Positions 1 to 9,059 of a DNA stretch of 37,317 nucleotides are shown piece after piece. The translations under genes were made by a program, and so were the position numbers. This DNA is from Phormidium willei BDU 130791 (lineage in GTDB: Bacteria > Cyanobacteriota > Cyanobacteriia > Cyanobacteriales > Geitlerinemataceae): the NCBI GenBank assembly GCA_001637315.1, contig LSZA01000034.1:1-37317 (forward strand), written 5' to 3'. The number at the start of each line of letters is the position of its first letter. The stretch's first letter is position 1. Under the pieces are notes generated by a model, which saw nothing but the letters and a program-made list of their open reading frames with translations, did not search any database and had not been told where the DNA came from.

Positions 1-99
1 TTCAGTCATTTGACAGAATTGTACCACATTGTACTACAGTGGTTGCCGCGATTCATCTCAACGTTGAATCAAAGATTACAACGTGAGCCTTCTCGCGGA

Positions 100-237
100 T
101 TAAGGTAAACGGCTATGTTTCCCTTTCGGCATCGGTTTTTGAACAATTTGTCCCCGAATATACTCACGGGCGGGTGTGGTTTCCGGCTGTTGCAGAAACT
201 CTGCCAGCGATCGGCATTGGGAAACTGTTGTCACCAT
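100..237 (-). pseudogene. 5' fragment of a Uma2/DUF820 family endonuclease gene
   Basis: Read on the minus strand from ATG at 237, 45 codons give a protein start with the words SLAEFLQQPET, EYIRGQIVQKPMPKGKHSRL, which is the typical N-terminus of the Uma2 (DUF820) restriction-endonuclease-like proteins that cyanobacteria carry in many copies. The frame stops at 100-102, right after the KGKHSRL motif, whereas the family usually runs to about 180-200 residues with its catalytic residues further downstream. None of the three frames between 1 and 100 continues the domain cleanly, so this is a decayed 5' remnant. No clear ribosome binding site precedes it. Family assignment is by recognition of the motif; I cannot see whether more of the gene lies left of the window. 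Confidence 0.6.
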
Positions 238-373
238 AGAGACTTAAGACTCGACAATTGAATAGGGACGGTTAAATAAACTAAAGTCTTGGCATTACAT
301 TGATTTTAATATATATCTAGTCTTATTTGCTGTGACTAAAATTTCAAAATAAATTCCAGTGACCCTTAAGCAA

Positions 374-408
374 ACAAGACCCCCTCTCGGGTAGAGAGGA
401 GGTCTTGT
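374..408 (-). terminator. Rho-independent terminator of psaA-psaB
   Basis: An inverted repeat with arms at 374-387 and 394-408 (ACAAGACC-CCTCTC against GAGAGG-GGTCTTGT, one mismatch) lies 28 nt beyond the psaB stop. On the minus strand the stem is followed by a short T-rich tract. Between this site and the Uma2 scrap (238-373) the DNA is AT-rich and I see nothing in it. Confidence 0.8.
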
Positions 409-435
409 CGATTATCCTACACGGAGGGGTTCAGG

Positions 436-2664
436 TTAACCGAACTTACCAGCCGTCGAGGCAATCAGGAAGGCGGCGTAGGTGAAGATATACCCCACAG
501 TAAAGTGAGCTAGACCCACAACCCGAGCCTGAACGATGGAGAGTGCAACGGGCTTGTCTTTCCAACGAACTAGGTTCGCCAGAGGAGTGCGCTCATGTGC
601 CCAAACCAAGGTTTCGATGAGTTCTTGCCAGTAACCCCGCCAAGAGATGAGGAACATGAAGCCTGTGGCCCAAACGAGGTGACCGAACAGGAACATCCAA
701 GCCCAAACCGAGAGGTTATTGACACCGAAGGGATTGTAGCCGTTGATTAACTGAGAAGAGTTCAACCACAAGTAATCGCGGAACCAACCCATTAGATAGG
801 TGGACGACTCATTGAACTGGGCAACGTTACCTTGCCAAACGGTGAGGTGTTTCCAGTGCCAGTAGAAGGTCAACCAACCTAAGGTGTTCAGCATCCAGAA
901 CATGGCGAGATAGAAGGCATCCCAAGCCGAGATGTCGCACGTACCGCCACGACCCGGACCATCACAAGGGAAGCTGTAACCGAAGTCTTTTTTGTCCGGC
1001 ATCAGCTTAGAACCACGGGCATCCAGAGCACCTTTGACGAGAATCAAGGTGGTGGTATGCAGACCGAGGGCGATCGCATGGTGGACTAAGAAGTCACCAG
1101 GACCAATGGTCAGGAAGAGGGAGTTGGAACCACTGTTGATGGCATCCAACCAACCGGGTAGCCACACGTTGGCATGGTTGGGCCAAGCGGTGGTGGCAAT
1201 GCTGTCGGGGTTCGACAGAAGAACATCAAAGCCATAGAGGGCTTTACCCGATGCGGCCTGAACCCATTGGGCGAAGACCGGCTCAATCAGAATTTGTTTT
1301 TCGGGGGTACCGAAAGCAACGACAACGTCGTTGTGAACATAGAGTCCCAAGGTATGGAAGCCGAGGAACAGAGACACCCAGCTCAGGTGAGAAATGAGAG
1401 CCTCTTTATGATCCAGCATCCGAGCCAGAACATTGTTTTTGTTCGTTTCGGGATCATAGTCACGGACAAAGAAGATTGCGCCGTGAGCAAATGCCCCAAC
1501 CATCAGGAAGCCAGCAATGTACTGGTGATGGGTGTACAACGCTGCCATGGTGGTGTAGTCCTTCGCCATGAAGGCGTAGGGAGGCAGAGCGTACATGTGC
1601 TGCGCCACTAGGGAGGTAATCACACCTAAAGAGGCGAGAGCGAGACCCAGTTGGAAGTGCAGCGAGTTGTTGATGGTGTCGTAGAGACCTTTGTGACCTT
1701 CACCCAACATTCCGCCGAAAGGAGTGCCTTTGGGGGGATTGTGAGCGCCGAGGATCTCTTTAATGCTGTGACCGATACCAAAGTTGGTGCGGTACATGTG
1801 ACCGGCGACGATGAACAGGACGGCGATCGCCAGATGGTGATGCGCCATATCCGTCAGCCACAGGGACTCGGTTTGCGGGTGGAAGCCACCCAAGAAGGTC
1901 AAGATAGCGGTTCCTGCACCTTCAGATGTGCCAAAGACATGGCTAGCGGTGTCAGGACTTTGAGCATAGACGCCCCAGTTACCGGTGAAGAAAGGCTTCA
2001 GTCCGGCCGGGTGAGGCATGGTGCTGAGGAAGTTATCCCAACCCACATGCTGACCCCGAGATTCAGGGATAGCGACATGCACCAGGTGACCCGTCCAAGC
2101 CAGTGAGCTAACTCCGAACAGACCCGCGAGGTGGTGGTTCAGGCGAGACTCAGCATTTTTGAACCAAGACAGGCTCGGACGATATTTCGGTTGCAGGTGT
2201 AACCAACCCGCGAAGAGCATCACGGCAGCCAGAAGCATCAGGAAGATAGACCCTTGATACAGGTCACCATTCGTGCGCATTCCGATGGTGTACCACCAGT
2301 GATACACGCCAGAGTAGGCGATATCGACCGGGTTCGATGCCCCGGCTTGGGTGAAGGCATCAACGGCGCCTTGACCGAATTGGGGGTCCCAAATCGCGTG
2401 GGCGATGGGACGGATGTTGAGGGGATCTTTGATCCACTGCTCAAAGTTGCCTTGCCAAGCGACATGGAAGAGGTTGCCCGAGGTCCACAGAAAGATGATG
2501 GCGAGGTGTCCGAAGTGGGAGGCGAAAATCTTTTGGTAAAGATTTTCTTCCGTCATACCATCATGGCTTTCGAAATCGTGAGACGTAGCAATCCCATACC
2601 AGATCCGCCGTGTGGTTGGATCCTGTGCCAAGTCTTGGCTAAATTTTGGGAATTTCGTTGCCAT
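436..2664 (-). CDS. psaB: Photosystem I P700 chlorophyll a apoprotein A2 (PsaB)
   Basis: PsaB forms with PsaA the heterodimeric core of photosystem I in the thylakoid membrane; the pair binds P700, the primary acceptors, two phylloquinones and the FX 4Fe-4S cluster. The 742-residue protein has the normal length for the family, many hydrophobic segments with conserved His ligands for chlorophyll, and the FX motif [10 protein letters not shown] with cysteines at residues 567 and 576. The N-terminus [16 protein letters not shown] is canonical. The gene follows psaA by 28 nt in the same direction and is preceded by an AGGA-type ribosome binding site, so the two are one operon ending at the terminator at 374-408. 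No defects are visible. Confidence 0.99.
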   Translation of the reverse strand: MATKFPKFSQDLAQDPTTRRIWYGIATSHDFESHDGMTEENLYQKIFASHFGHLAIIFLWTSGNLFHVAWQGNFEQWIKDPLNIRPIAHAIWDPQFGQGAVDAFTQAGASNPVDIAYSGVYHWWYTIGMRTNGDLYQGSIFLMLLAAVMLFAGWLHLQPKYRPSLSWFKNAESRLNHHLAGLFGVSSLAWTGHLVHVAIPESRGQHVGWDNFLSTMPHPAGLKPFFTGNWGVYAQSPDTASHVFGTSEGAGTAILTFLGGFHPQTESLWLTDMAHHHLAIAVLFIVAGHMYRTNFGIGHSIKEILGAHNPPKGTPFGGMLGEGHKGLYDTINNSLHFQLGLALASLGVITSLVAQHMYALPPYAFMAKDYTTMAALYTHHQYIAGFLMVGAFAHGAIFFVRDYDPETNKNNVLARMLDHKEALISHLSWVSLFLGFHTLGLYVHNDVVVAFGTPEKQILIEPVFAQWVQAASGKALYGFDVLLSNPDSIATTAWPNHANVWLPGWLDAINSGSNSLFLTIGPGDFLVHHAIALGLHTTTLILVKGALDARGSKLMPDKKDFGYSFPCDGPGRGGTCDISAWDAFYLAMFWMLNTLGWLTFYWHWKHLTVWQGNVAQFNESSTYLMGWFRDYLWLNSSQLINGYNPFGVNNLSVWAWMFLFGHLVWATGFMFLISWRGYWQELIETLVWAHERTPLANLVRWKDKPVALSIVQARVVGLAHFTVGYIFTYAAFLIASTAGKFG

Positions 2665-2692
2665 AAGTCCTACAAGGAGATGCGTGCGAGTA

Positions 2693-4948
2693 TCATCCTA
2701 CTGAAATGATCCGTGCCAGGAAGAATGCCCAGGTTGTGGCAATCCCACCTAACAGATAGTGGGCGACGCCAACGGCCCGACCTTGAATAATGCTCAGGGC
2801 GCGGGGTTGAATCGCGGGAGCGACTTTGAGCTTGTTATGAGCCCAAACAATCGACTCAATTAGCTCTTGCCAGTAGCCACGTCCACTAAAGAGGAACATG
2901 AGGCTGAATGCCCAAACGAAGTGAGCACCGAGGAACAGCAGTCCATAGGCGGACAAGGCTGAACCGTAGGAACCGATTACCTGAGAGGCTTGCGCCCACA
3001 GGAAGTCGCGCAACCACCCATTAATGGTAATGGCGCTTTGGGCAAAGTTGCCATAGGTGATGTGGGACACCGAACCGTCTGCACCAACACTTCCCCAAAC
3101 ATCGGATTGCATTTTCCAACTGAAGTGGAAGATGACGATGGAGAGGCTGTTGTACATCCAGAACAGACCCAAGAACACATGGTCCCAACCAGAGACTTGG
3201 CAGGTACCGCCGCGTCCCGGACCGTCACAAGCAAAGCGGAAGCCTAGCTCGGATTTGTCGGGAATTAGGCGAGAGCTGCGAGCAAACAGCACGCCTTTGA
3301 GTAGAATCAGCACGGTCACGTGAATTGTGAACGCGTGAATGTGGTGAACCATGAAGTCAGCTGTACCGAGTTCAATCGGCATCATGGCGACTTTTCCACC
3401 GACAGCGACGACATCGCCGCCAAAGGCAGGACTCACACTGGCTAGGGCGTTGGGAGCTGTATTTCCCGGTGCCAAGGTGTGTAGGTGTTGAACCCACTGG
3501 GCAAAAATCGGTTGAAGCTGGATCCCCGTGTCGGAGAACATATCTTGAGGACGACCAAAGGCACGCATGGTGTCGTTATGGACGTAGAGTCCAAAGCTGT
3601 GGAAGCCCAAGAAGATACAAACCCAGTTCAGGTGAGAAATGATTGCATCTCGATGGCGGATGACCCGATCGAGCAGGTTATCCACGTTTTTAGCAGGATC
3701 ATAGTCACGAACCATGAAGATGGCTGCGTGAGCGCCTGCACCGACCACCAAGAAGCCGCCAATCCACATGTGGTGGGTAAACAGCGACAGTTGGGTCGGG
3801 TAATCCGTCGCAATGTACGGATAGGGAGGCATGGCATACATGTGGTGAGCCACAATGATGCTCAGGGAACCCAGCATCGCAAGGTTAATCGCGAGTTGAG
3901 CGTGCCAGGAGGTGGTCAGGATCTCATAGAGTCCTTTGTGACCTTCTCCGGTGAAGGGTCCTTTATGGGCTTCCAGGATTTCCTTCATGCTGTGACCGAT
4001 ACCCCAGTTGGTTCGGTACATGTGACCGGCGATGATGAACAAGACGGCGATCGCCAAGTGATGGTGTGCCGTGTCGCTCAGCCAGAGACCACCGGTTTGG
4101 GGGTTCAAGCCACCTTTGAAGGTTAGGAAGTCTGCATATTCACCCCAATTTAAGGTAAAGAATGGGGTTAAACCTTTGGCAAAACTGGGATACAGTTCCG
4201 CCATTTTGCTTGTATCAAGGATAAACTCGTGCGGCAGGGGAATATCCTGCGGTGCAACACCAGCATCCAGAAGTTTATTAATGGGAAGCGAAACGTGGAT
4301 TTGGTGACCGGCCCAACCTAAGGAGCCAAGTCCGAGTAAACCAGCCAGGTGGTGGTTCATCATCGATTCCACGTTCTGGAACCATTCCAGTTTCGGTGCA
4401 CTGACGTGGTAATGGAACCAACCGGCGAACAGCATCAGAGCTGCCATGACTAGACCACCGATGGCGGTGCAGTATAGCTGGAACTCGTTGGTAATGCCGC
4501 TGGCACGCCAGAGTTGGAATAAGCCAGAGGTAATTTGAATCCCGTGGAAGCCACCACCAACGTCGGCGTTGAGGATGTCTTGACCCACGATGGACCAGAC
4601 TACTTGGGCGCTCGGTTTGATCCCGGTGGGATCGGTTAACCAAGCTTCATAGTTGGAAAAACGCGCGCCGTGGAAGTAGGCACCGCTTAACCAAATAAAA
4701 ATGACTGCCAGTTGACCGAAGTGGGCGCTAAAGATTTTGCGCGATACTTCTTCTAAGTCGTTGGTTTGACTGTCAAAATCATGAGCGTCTGCATGGAGGT
4801 TCCAAATCCAAGTGGTGGTTTTTGGACCTCGTGCCAAAGTGCGATCGAAGTGACCGGGCTTGCCCCACTTCTCAAAAGAAGTTGGGACCGGGTTCTTGTC
4901 GACCTCGACTTTGACTTTTGCATCCCGCTCCTGGGGACTAATCGTCAT
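2693..4948 (-). CDS. psaA: Photosystem I P700 chlorophyll a apoprotein A1 (PsaA)
   Basis: First gene of the psaAB operon, encoding the other half of the photosystem I core. At 751 residues it has the usual length; the FX-binding motif [10 protein letters not shown] supplies cysteines at residues 574 and 583, and the N-terminus has the expected [14 protein letters not shown] segment. The ATG at 4948 is preceded by a purine-rich ribosome binding site (GAGAGGAGAGA) about 5 nt upstream. What is odd is upstream: only about 22 nt before the start lies the end of an IS200/IS605-like remnant (4971-5172), and the best promoter is some 500 nt away, so the mRNA would have a long leader containing transposon-derived structure. 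The coding sequence itself looks intact. Confidence 0.99.
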   Translation of the reverse strand: MTISPQERDAKVKVEVDKNPVPTSFEKWGKPGHFDRTLARGPKTTTWIWNLHADAHDFDSQTNDLEEVSRKIFSAHFGQLAVIFIWLSGAYFHGARFSNYEAWLTDPTGIKPSAQVVWSIVGQDILNADVGGGFHGIQITSGLFQLWRASGITNEFQLYCTAIGGLVMAALMLFAGWFHYHVSAPKLEWFQNVESMMNHHLAGLLGLGSLGWAGHQIHVSLPINKLLDAGVAPQDIPLPHEFILDTSKMAELYPSFAKGLTPFFTLNWGEYADFLTFKGGLNPQTGGLWLSDTAHHHLAIAVLFIIAGHMYRTNWGIGHSMKEILEAHKGPFTGEGHKGLYEILTTSWHAQLAINLAMLGSLSIIVAHHMYAMPPYPYIATDYPTQLSLFTHHMWIGGFLVVGAGAHAAIFMVRDYDPAKNVDNLLDRVIRHRDAIISHLNWVCIFLGFHSFGLYVHNDTMRAFGRPQDMFSDTGIQLQPIFAQWVQHLHTLAPGNTAPNALASVSPAFGGDVVAVGGKVAMMPIELGTADFMVHHIHAFTIHVTVLILLKGVLFARSSRLIPDKSELGFRFACDGPGRGGTCQVSGWDHVFLGLFWMYNSLSIVIFHFSWKMQSDVWGSVGADGSVSHITYGNFAQSAITINGWLRDFLWAQASQVIGSYGSALSAYGLLFLGAHFVWAFSLMFLFSGRGYWQELIESIVWAHNKLKVAPAIQPRALSIIQGRAVGVAHYLLGGIATTWAFFLARIISVG

Positions 4949-4970
4949 CGAGTCTCTCCTCTCTCTAGAC

Positions 4971-5172
4971 CATTGACATACTCACCAGCCTAAAGGCGTG
5001 GGGATGTTCTAGCCCTTACGGGACTAGATTCCTGAGTTAACTCAGTCACGAATTGAACGGGTTTCCCTCGCTCTACTCGTGAATGTTCTCTCAGGCATTC
5101 TCCTCAACGTCTGAGTTTTTAATGCTCAATGTTAAGGTCAGATCCCGGATGCCCTCCGGTACTACGTGAAAC
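4971..5172 (-). mobile_element. IS200/IS605 (tnpB-type) right-end remnant with RNA-like folding
   Basis: Read on the minus strand the segment ends in an imperfect hairpin CCCCACGCC-TTTA-GGCTGGTGAG followed by TATGTCAA. This resembles the right end of the tnpB element at 27.4 kb, which has CCCCACGCC and GAGTGTCAA in the same places. Before it come the stems CTAGTCCCGTAAGGGCTAG, GAGTTAACTC, and TCACGA...TCGTGA enclosing GGGAAACCC, an array like that of the structured omegaRNA at the 3' end of cyanobacterial tnpB elements. No tnpB or tnpA reading frame remains, so it is a solo end or decayed element. It lies within the presumed psaA leader, in the same orientation as psaA. Family assignment is by recognition and internal comparison; its outer limit near 5172 is a guess. 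Confidence 0.6.
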
Positions 5173-5796
5173 GCATTCTATCACAGATAAATCTGCTTAG
5201 AATGTCTCCCAAATGATAGGGAGGTTTTTAGACTCGTTTTTCTGAGTAACGTTCCACCACAGAACATTCTAACCAACTTCCGCAGTCTTGGATGTGATAA
5301 CTTGGGATTTAAAAATCCCATATTACGTTTTTTATCTTTTATGTCGCTTGCAGTCAGCTTCATATTAGGGAAGTTGATGTTTCTCTGACTCGAAACCCGA
5401 AGGCCTAAGAGCTAGACTGAACGTTCGGCGGCTGTTACCGAGAATCTATGTTTGTGATTATAAGTCTTCTTTCGGAATAATTCAAACGATTTCTTTTTAT
5501 TTTTTTTCGATGTGGGCTAGTAAAATTTGCTCGACAAGTCAAGTAACGTAACATTAACTTTACAAAATTTAAATTCTTTTAATAAATTGAACCGATTAGA
5601 TCTATATATAGTACCCATCATAGTACAGGATAGACGGCCGGGTCTCAAAGGGGCCAAGGCCTGGCCAAGCCTTGGATGAGGGTTGAGAAATTTTCAGAGG
5701 GCCGACGGTAACGCAGTTTGGGCATTTTCCGCTATAGTGACTGGCAAGTCCAGTGATTTGTTATGGACGTTGTTATTTTGAGGGAGTGTTTCAGGC
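5173..5796. other. Long divergent intergenic region upstream of psaA
   Basis: Besides the psaA promoter it holds, within the presumed leader, a perfect GGGATTTTTAAATCCC palindrome near 5307-5322. Between the divergent genes there is a stem with arms CCAAGGC (5654-5660) and GCCTTGG (5669-5675), and a direct repeat ATAGTAC at 5608 and 5620 (12-bp period). A TATAGT at 5733-5738 could be the -10 of the gene starting at 5797, but no good -35 accompanies it. No convincing gene: a 60-codon basic reading frame at 5181-5363 lacks a ribosome binding site and any recognisable motif. Confidence 0.5.
5457..5485 (-). promoter_or_regulatory. Probable sigma70-type promoter of psaAB
   Basis: On the minus strand TTGAAT (5480-5485) and TATAAT (5457-5462) are separated by exactly 17 nt. 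Just upstream (5491-5510) lies a run of A-tracts like an UP element. This is by far the best -35/-10 pair between psaA and the divergent gene at 5797 and predicts a start near 5450, hence a leader of about 500 nt. I found no good HLR1 (RpaB) site next to it. Confidence 0.65.
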
Positions 5797-7158
5797 GTGC
5801 TGAATCGTGACGATCGCCCATCACTGTGGAAAACATGGCTATCCCGACACCTAGCCCTAGTCCTGCTTATCGTCCTGGGACTCTGGGGATGTAGTCAACC
5901 GGATCTCAGCATCGAGTCAGGAACCCGGCCCAAACGGACAGCGGAGGCGATCGCCCCTGCCGTCGAACTCACCGAAGTTTCTCCCCCCGAGGCGATCGCC
6001 CAACTCAAAACAGCCCTCGATCGCTACCGTCCCCAAGTCCGCATCAAGCAACCCCGCCCCGACGAAGTCCTGCGGACGAACCAAGTGAACGTCCAACTCG
6101 ACGTCCAAGACCTACCCATCTTCAAAAACAAAACCCTCGGCCTCGGTCCCTACATCCAACTCATCCTCGACGATCGCCCCCTCGACCCCATCCACAACCT
6201 CAATCAGCCGATCATCCTCGACGACCTAAGCGCCGGAACCCATACCCTGCGGGCTTTCGCCGTGCGTCCCTGGCATGAAAGCTTCAAAAACGAAGGGGCC
6301 TACGCCCAAACCAGCTTCCATCTGTACACCAAAACCGGCAGCCATCAGCCCGATCCCAACCGTCCCCTCCTCACCTACAACCAGCCCCGAGGGACTTATA
6401 ACGCCGAACCAATCCTGCTCGACTTTTACCTCACCAACGCTCCCCTACATCTCGTCGCCCAAGAATTTGACGCCGATGAGATTGCCGATTGGCGTGTCCG
6501 AGCCACCATCAACGGCTATAGCTTCGTCAGCGATCGCTGGCAACCCTTCTACCTCAAAGGCTTCCAACCCGGAACCAACTGGGTCAAGCTAGAATTTATC
6601 GATGAAAGCGGCGAACCCCTACCAAACACCTTTAACACCACCGCCGCCTTGATCACCTATGATCCCGACGGCAATAATCCCCTCTCCCAACTGGTGAAAG
6701 GTCAACTCAGTTCCCAAGAAGCCGAAAGCATCATCGATCCCACCATTGTCCTTACCCCAGAAACTAAGCCGGATCTTAGCCAACCCGAGATTGAACCCGA
6801 ACCTGAACCCGAACCCGTCCTAACCCCTGAAGACACCCTTCCCGAAATTGTCGAACCCGAAACAACCCCAGACACCATCATTCCCGAGGCCGCCAAGGAC
6901 ACAACAGCGTCCCCAGCCGCCGAACCCACAACCGAGACTGACATCAGTGGCGACGACTCAGTTTCCATTCCAGCCGACCCCCCAGCTGACACCCCAGCTA
7001 ATACCCCCGCCGATACCCCCGCCACCGAGGAGATCTCTCCTATTTCCCCTTTACAAGAGGGGGACAGTCCCGAGATTCCCGAGGTCATTGACGAAACTGC
7101 AACCGAAGCCGAAACCGAAGCCGAAACAGCCACTCCAGCGGTTCAGCCTGGGGACTAA
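5797..7158 (+). CDS. Predicted lipoprotein with Pro/Glu/Thr-rich tail
   Basis: The product (453 residues, GTG start behind GAGGGAG) has a basic N-terminus, a hydrophobic stretch and a lipobox ending LWGC at about residues 29-32, so it should be lipid-anchored in the envelope. Residues of about 45-300 form a globular part rich in beta-type sequence, including an FKNKTLGLGPYIQLILDDRPLD segment that hints at an Ig-like or carbohydrate-binding fold; I do not recognise a named family with certainty. From about residue 305 the chain becomes low-complexity, with repeats of EPEP, PADTPA and TEAE. The last 71 nt overlap the start of the next gene in another frame, which suggests coupled expression. 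Conserved in cyanobacteria as a hypothetical protein, as far as I recall; function unknown. Confidence 0.75.
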   Translation: MLNRDDRPSLWKTWLSRHLALVLLIVLGLWGCSQPDLSIESGTRPKRTAEAIAPAVELTEVSPPEAIAQLKTALDRYRPQVRIKQPRPDEVLRTNQVNVQLDVQDLPIFKNKTLGLGPYIQLILDDRPLDPIHNLNQPIILDDLSAGTHTLRAFAVRPWHESFKNEGAYAQTSFHLYTKTGSHQPDPNRPLLTYNQPRGTYNAEPILLDFYLTNAPLHLVAQEFDADEIADWRVRATINGYSFVSDRWQPFYLKGFQPGTNWVKLEFIDESGEPLPNTFNTTAALITYDPDGNNPLSQLVKGQLSSQEAESIIDPTIVLTPETKPDLSQPEIEPEPEPEPVLTPEDTLPEIVEPETTPDTIIPEAAKDTTASPAAEPTTETDISGDDSVSIPADPPADTPANTPADTPATEEISPISPLQEGDSPEIPEVIDETATEAETEAETATPAVQPGD

Positions 7159-7687
7159 ACTAAGTCTCGCGATCGCAACCCTCATAACAGTCCTCATTGC
7201 GACTCGTAGCGTAGCCGAAGTGTCCTCAATTCCCCAACCCGTGAGAGATCCCCTCAACCTAGACCATCTCGATCGCTCTCCCGACCTTTTCAACGAACCT
7301 ATTATCCGTCCCGATACCGTCTCCCAAGACCATCCGACTGAACCGAGTTTATGGTGGGCTGCCGAGCAGTTTGGTGGCTCACTCCTCAATACCTGGGTTG
7401 CCTATCCTGAAGAACAACGCATTGATTTGGTGATTAACCCGCAATTTTGGACCCCTCTCGACTATCTCGAACGCTATCAATTTGTCTATCAAATGGGTGT
7501 TGTGGCCCGTTCCTATCGCTACGACCTGCGAGTGTTCAGTCGTCAACAACCCCAACGACTCCTAGCCGCCTATACCTGTCAGTTTCAAACGCCACCGATT
7601 CGTTGTCGGGTCGATATACAACGAGGCGGGACATCAGGATTCGGTCGTCTCCGTCCTGAAACCTTAACGCCACCAGACGAAAATTAG
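7088..7687 (+). CDS. Secreted protein of unknown function, overlapping the lipoprotein gene
   Basis: The open frame extends far back into the preceding gene, but the upstream part is only a shadow of that gene's repeats. The most sensible start is TTG at 7088, preceded by GAGG at a short spacing. This gives 199 residues beginning with a strongly basic Lys/Pro/Arg segment (LTKLQPKPKPKPKQ), a hydrophobic core LSLAIATLITVLIATRSVA with a plausible signal peptidase site at SVA-EVSS, and a mature domain of about 165 residues containing WWAAEQFGGSLLNTWVAYPEE. The pattern is that of a periplasmic or secreted protein. I do not recognise the family. The 71-nt overlap with the lipoprotein gene implies joint translation; the start codon is uncertain. 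Confidence 0.65.
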   Translation: MTKLQPKPKPKPKQPLQRFSLGTKLSLAIATLITVLIATRSVAEVSSIPQPVRDPLNLDHLDRSPDLFNEPIIRPDTVSQDHPTEPSLWWAAEQFGGSLLNTWVAYPEEQRIDLVINPQFWTPLDYLERYQFVYQMGVVARSYRYDLRVFSRQQPQRLLAAYTCQFQTPPIRCRVDIQRGGTSGFGRLRPETLTPPDEN

Positions 7688-7814
7688 TCAGATACGGCAA
7701 GACAACTATATAGGACAATTATAAACGCCAAAATTATTGCCGAATATGAACTTACTGGTTTTTGCTTGCTTATTTTGAAATGTCTTTTTGAACTGTTTTT
7801 TTGAATTGTGAATC

Positions 7815-9059
7815 ATGGTTAAAGTTCTCCATCTTTCAGACATCCACCTCGGCAGCGGTTTTTCCCACGGCAAAATTGACCCAGACACCGGACTGAACAC
7901 CCGTCTGCTCGACTTCATCGGAACCCTTAGACGTTGTATCGATCGCGCCCTGGCCGAACCCGTCGATTTAGTTCTATTTGGAGGCGATGCCTTTCCCGAT
8001 GCCACCCCAGCCCCCTATATCGCCGAAGCCTTCGCCCGAGAATTTCATCGGCTGGCCCAAGCCAACATCCCCACCGTTCTCCTAGTGGGAAATCACGATC
8101 GCTACTCCCTGGCCGACGGAAGTGCCAGTCTCGGCATTTATCGGACTCTGGCTGTCCCGAACTTCATTGTCGGCGATCGCCTCGATCTCCATCACATCTC
8201 CACCCGCAGCGGCCCCATCCAAATCATCACCTTACCCTGGCTGACCAGTTCCACCCTCCTAACTCGTCCCGAAAGTCAAGGCCTCTCCATCGCCGAAATC
8301 AACGAGTTATTAGCCGAACGGCTGCGAATTGCCCTCGAAGGAGAAATCCGTAAACGCGATCGCGACTGTCCCACCATCCTCCTCGGTCATCTGATGAGTG
8401 ACAAAGCCAAATTTGGGGCCGAACGCCTCCTGGCAGTGAGTAAAGGCTTTACGATTCCCCTATCTCTGCTAGTTCGTCAGGAATTTGACTATGTAGCCCT
8501 CGGTCATGTCCACAAACACCAAAATCTTAACCCCAGTAACGATCCGCCTGTCGTCTATCCAGGAAGTATTGAACGGGTTGATTTTAGTGAAGAGAAAGAA
8601 GAGAAAGGCTACGTCCTAGCCGATGTAACCGTTGGTGGCTGTGACTGGGAGTTTTGTCCCCTTCCCGTTCGCGCCTTCTTTACCCTGTCGATCGATGTTT
8701 CCGAAGCCGACGATCCCCAAGCTACGCTCCTGAAAGCCCTACATAAAAGCGAGATCAGCGATCGCGTGGTGCGGCTACGCTATAAACTACGGGCCGATCA
8801 ACTCGATCGCATCAACAGCTCCGAGCTTCGCAAAGCCCTCAAAAGCGCCCATAGTGCCACCATTCAGCCCGAACTGATCAGTCAACTGAGTCGTCCCCGG
8901 ATTCCCTCCCTGAGTGGCCGGGCCATCGATCCCCTCGATGCTCTGCACGCCTATCTCGACAACCGAGAAGACCTGCGGGATATCCGCGACGATGTCGTCA
9001 AGGCCGCTGAACATCTCTTGCATCAGGAGCAACTTCCCCTGTTTCGTGAGTCTCGTTAG
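7815..9059 (+). CDS. sbcD: SbcD/Mre11-type metallophosphoesterase, DNA repair exonuclease subunit
   Basis: The protein (414 residues) carries the calcineurin-like metallophosphoesterase motifs in order: LSDIHLGSG with D9 and H11, FGGDAFPD, GNHDR, GHLMS and GHVHKH, which bind two metal ions. The capping region and length agree with the SbcD/Mre11 nuclease subunit that works with an SbcC/Rad50 ATPase on DNA ends and hairpins. No sbcC lies beside it here. Two direct repeats of TTTTTGAAYTGT sit just before the start (about 7788-7810). The stop codon overlaps that of panC/cmk on the other strand, so the pair is tightly convergent. The exact partner and substrate are inferred from the family. Confidence 0.88.
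   Translation: MVKVLHLSDIHLGSGFSHGKIDPDTGLNTRLLDFIGTLRRCIDRALAEPVDLVLFGGDAFPDATPAPYIAEAFAREFHRLAQANIPTVLLVGNHDRYSLADGSASLGIYRTLAVPNFIVGDRLDLHHISTRSGPIQIITLPWLTSSTLLTRPESQGLSIAEINELLAERLRIALEGEIRKRDRDCPTILLGHLMSDKAKFGAERLLAVSKGFTIPLSLLVRQEFDYVALGHVHKHQNLNPSNDPPVVYPGSIERVDFSEEKEEKGYVLADVTVGGCDWEFCPLPVRAFFTLSIDVSEADDPQATLLKALHKSEISDRVVRLRYKLRADQLDRINSSELRKALKSAHSATIQPELISQLSRPRIPSLSGRAIDPLDALHAYLDNREDLRDIRDDVVKAAEHLLHQEQLPLFRESR

Noticed and set aside
5181..5363. 60-codon basic reading frame in the psaA leader
   Set aside because: No ribosome binding site, no known motif and AT-rich spacer composition; most likely chance.
5490..5600. HLR1 (RpaB) site upstream of the psaA promoter
   Set aside because: TTACA-like words occur (TTTACA, TTACGTTAC), but no pair has the required 5-nt spacing.
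6848..7087. Upstream extension of the 199-residue secreted protein
   Set aside because: The extension is only the Pro-rich shadow of the lipoprotein gene's repeats and would put the signal peptide in mid-protein.
6702..7133. Ser/Val/Gly-rich open frame on the minus strand opposite the lipoprotein gene
   Set aside because: It is the complement of the Pro/Glu/Thr repeats; no start signal and no domain.
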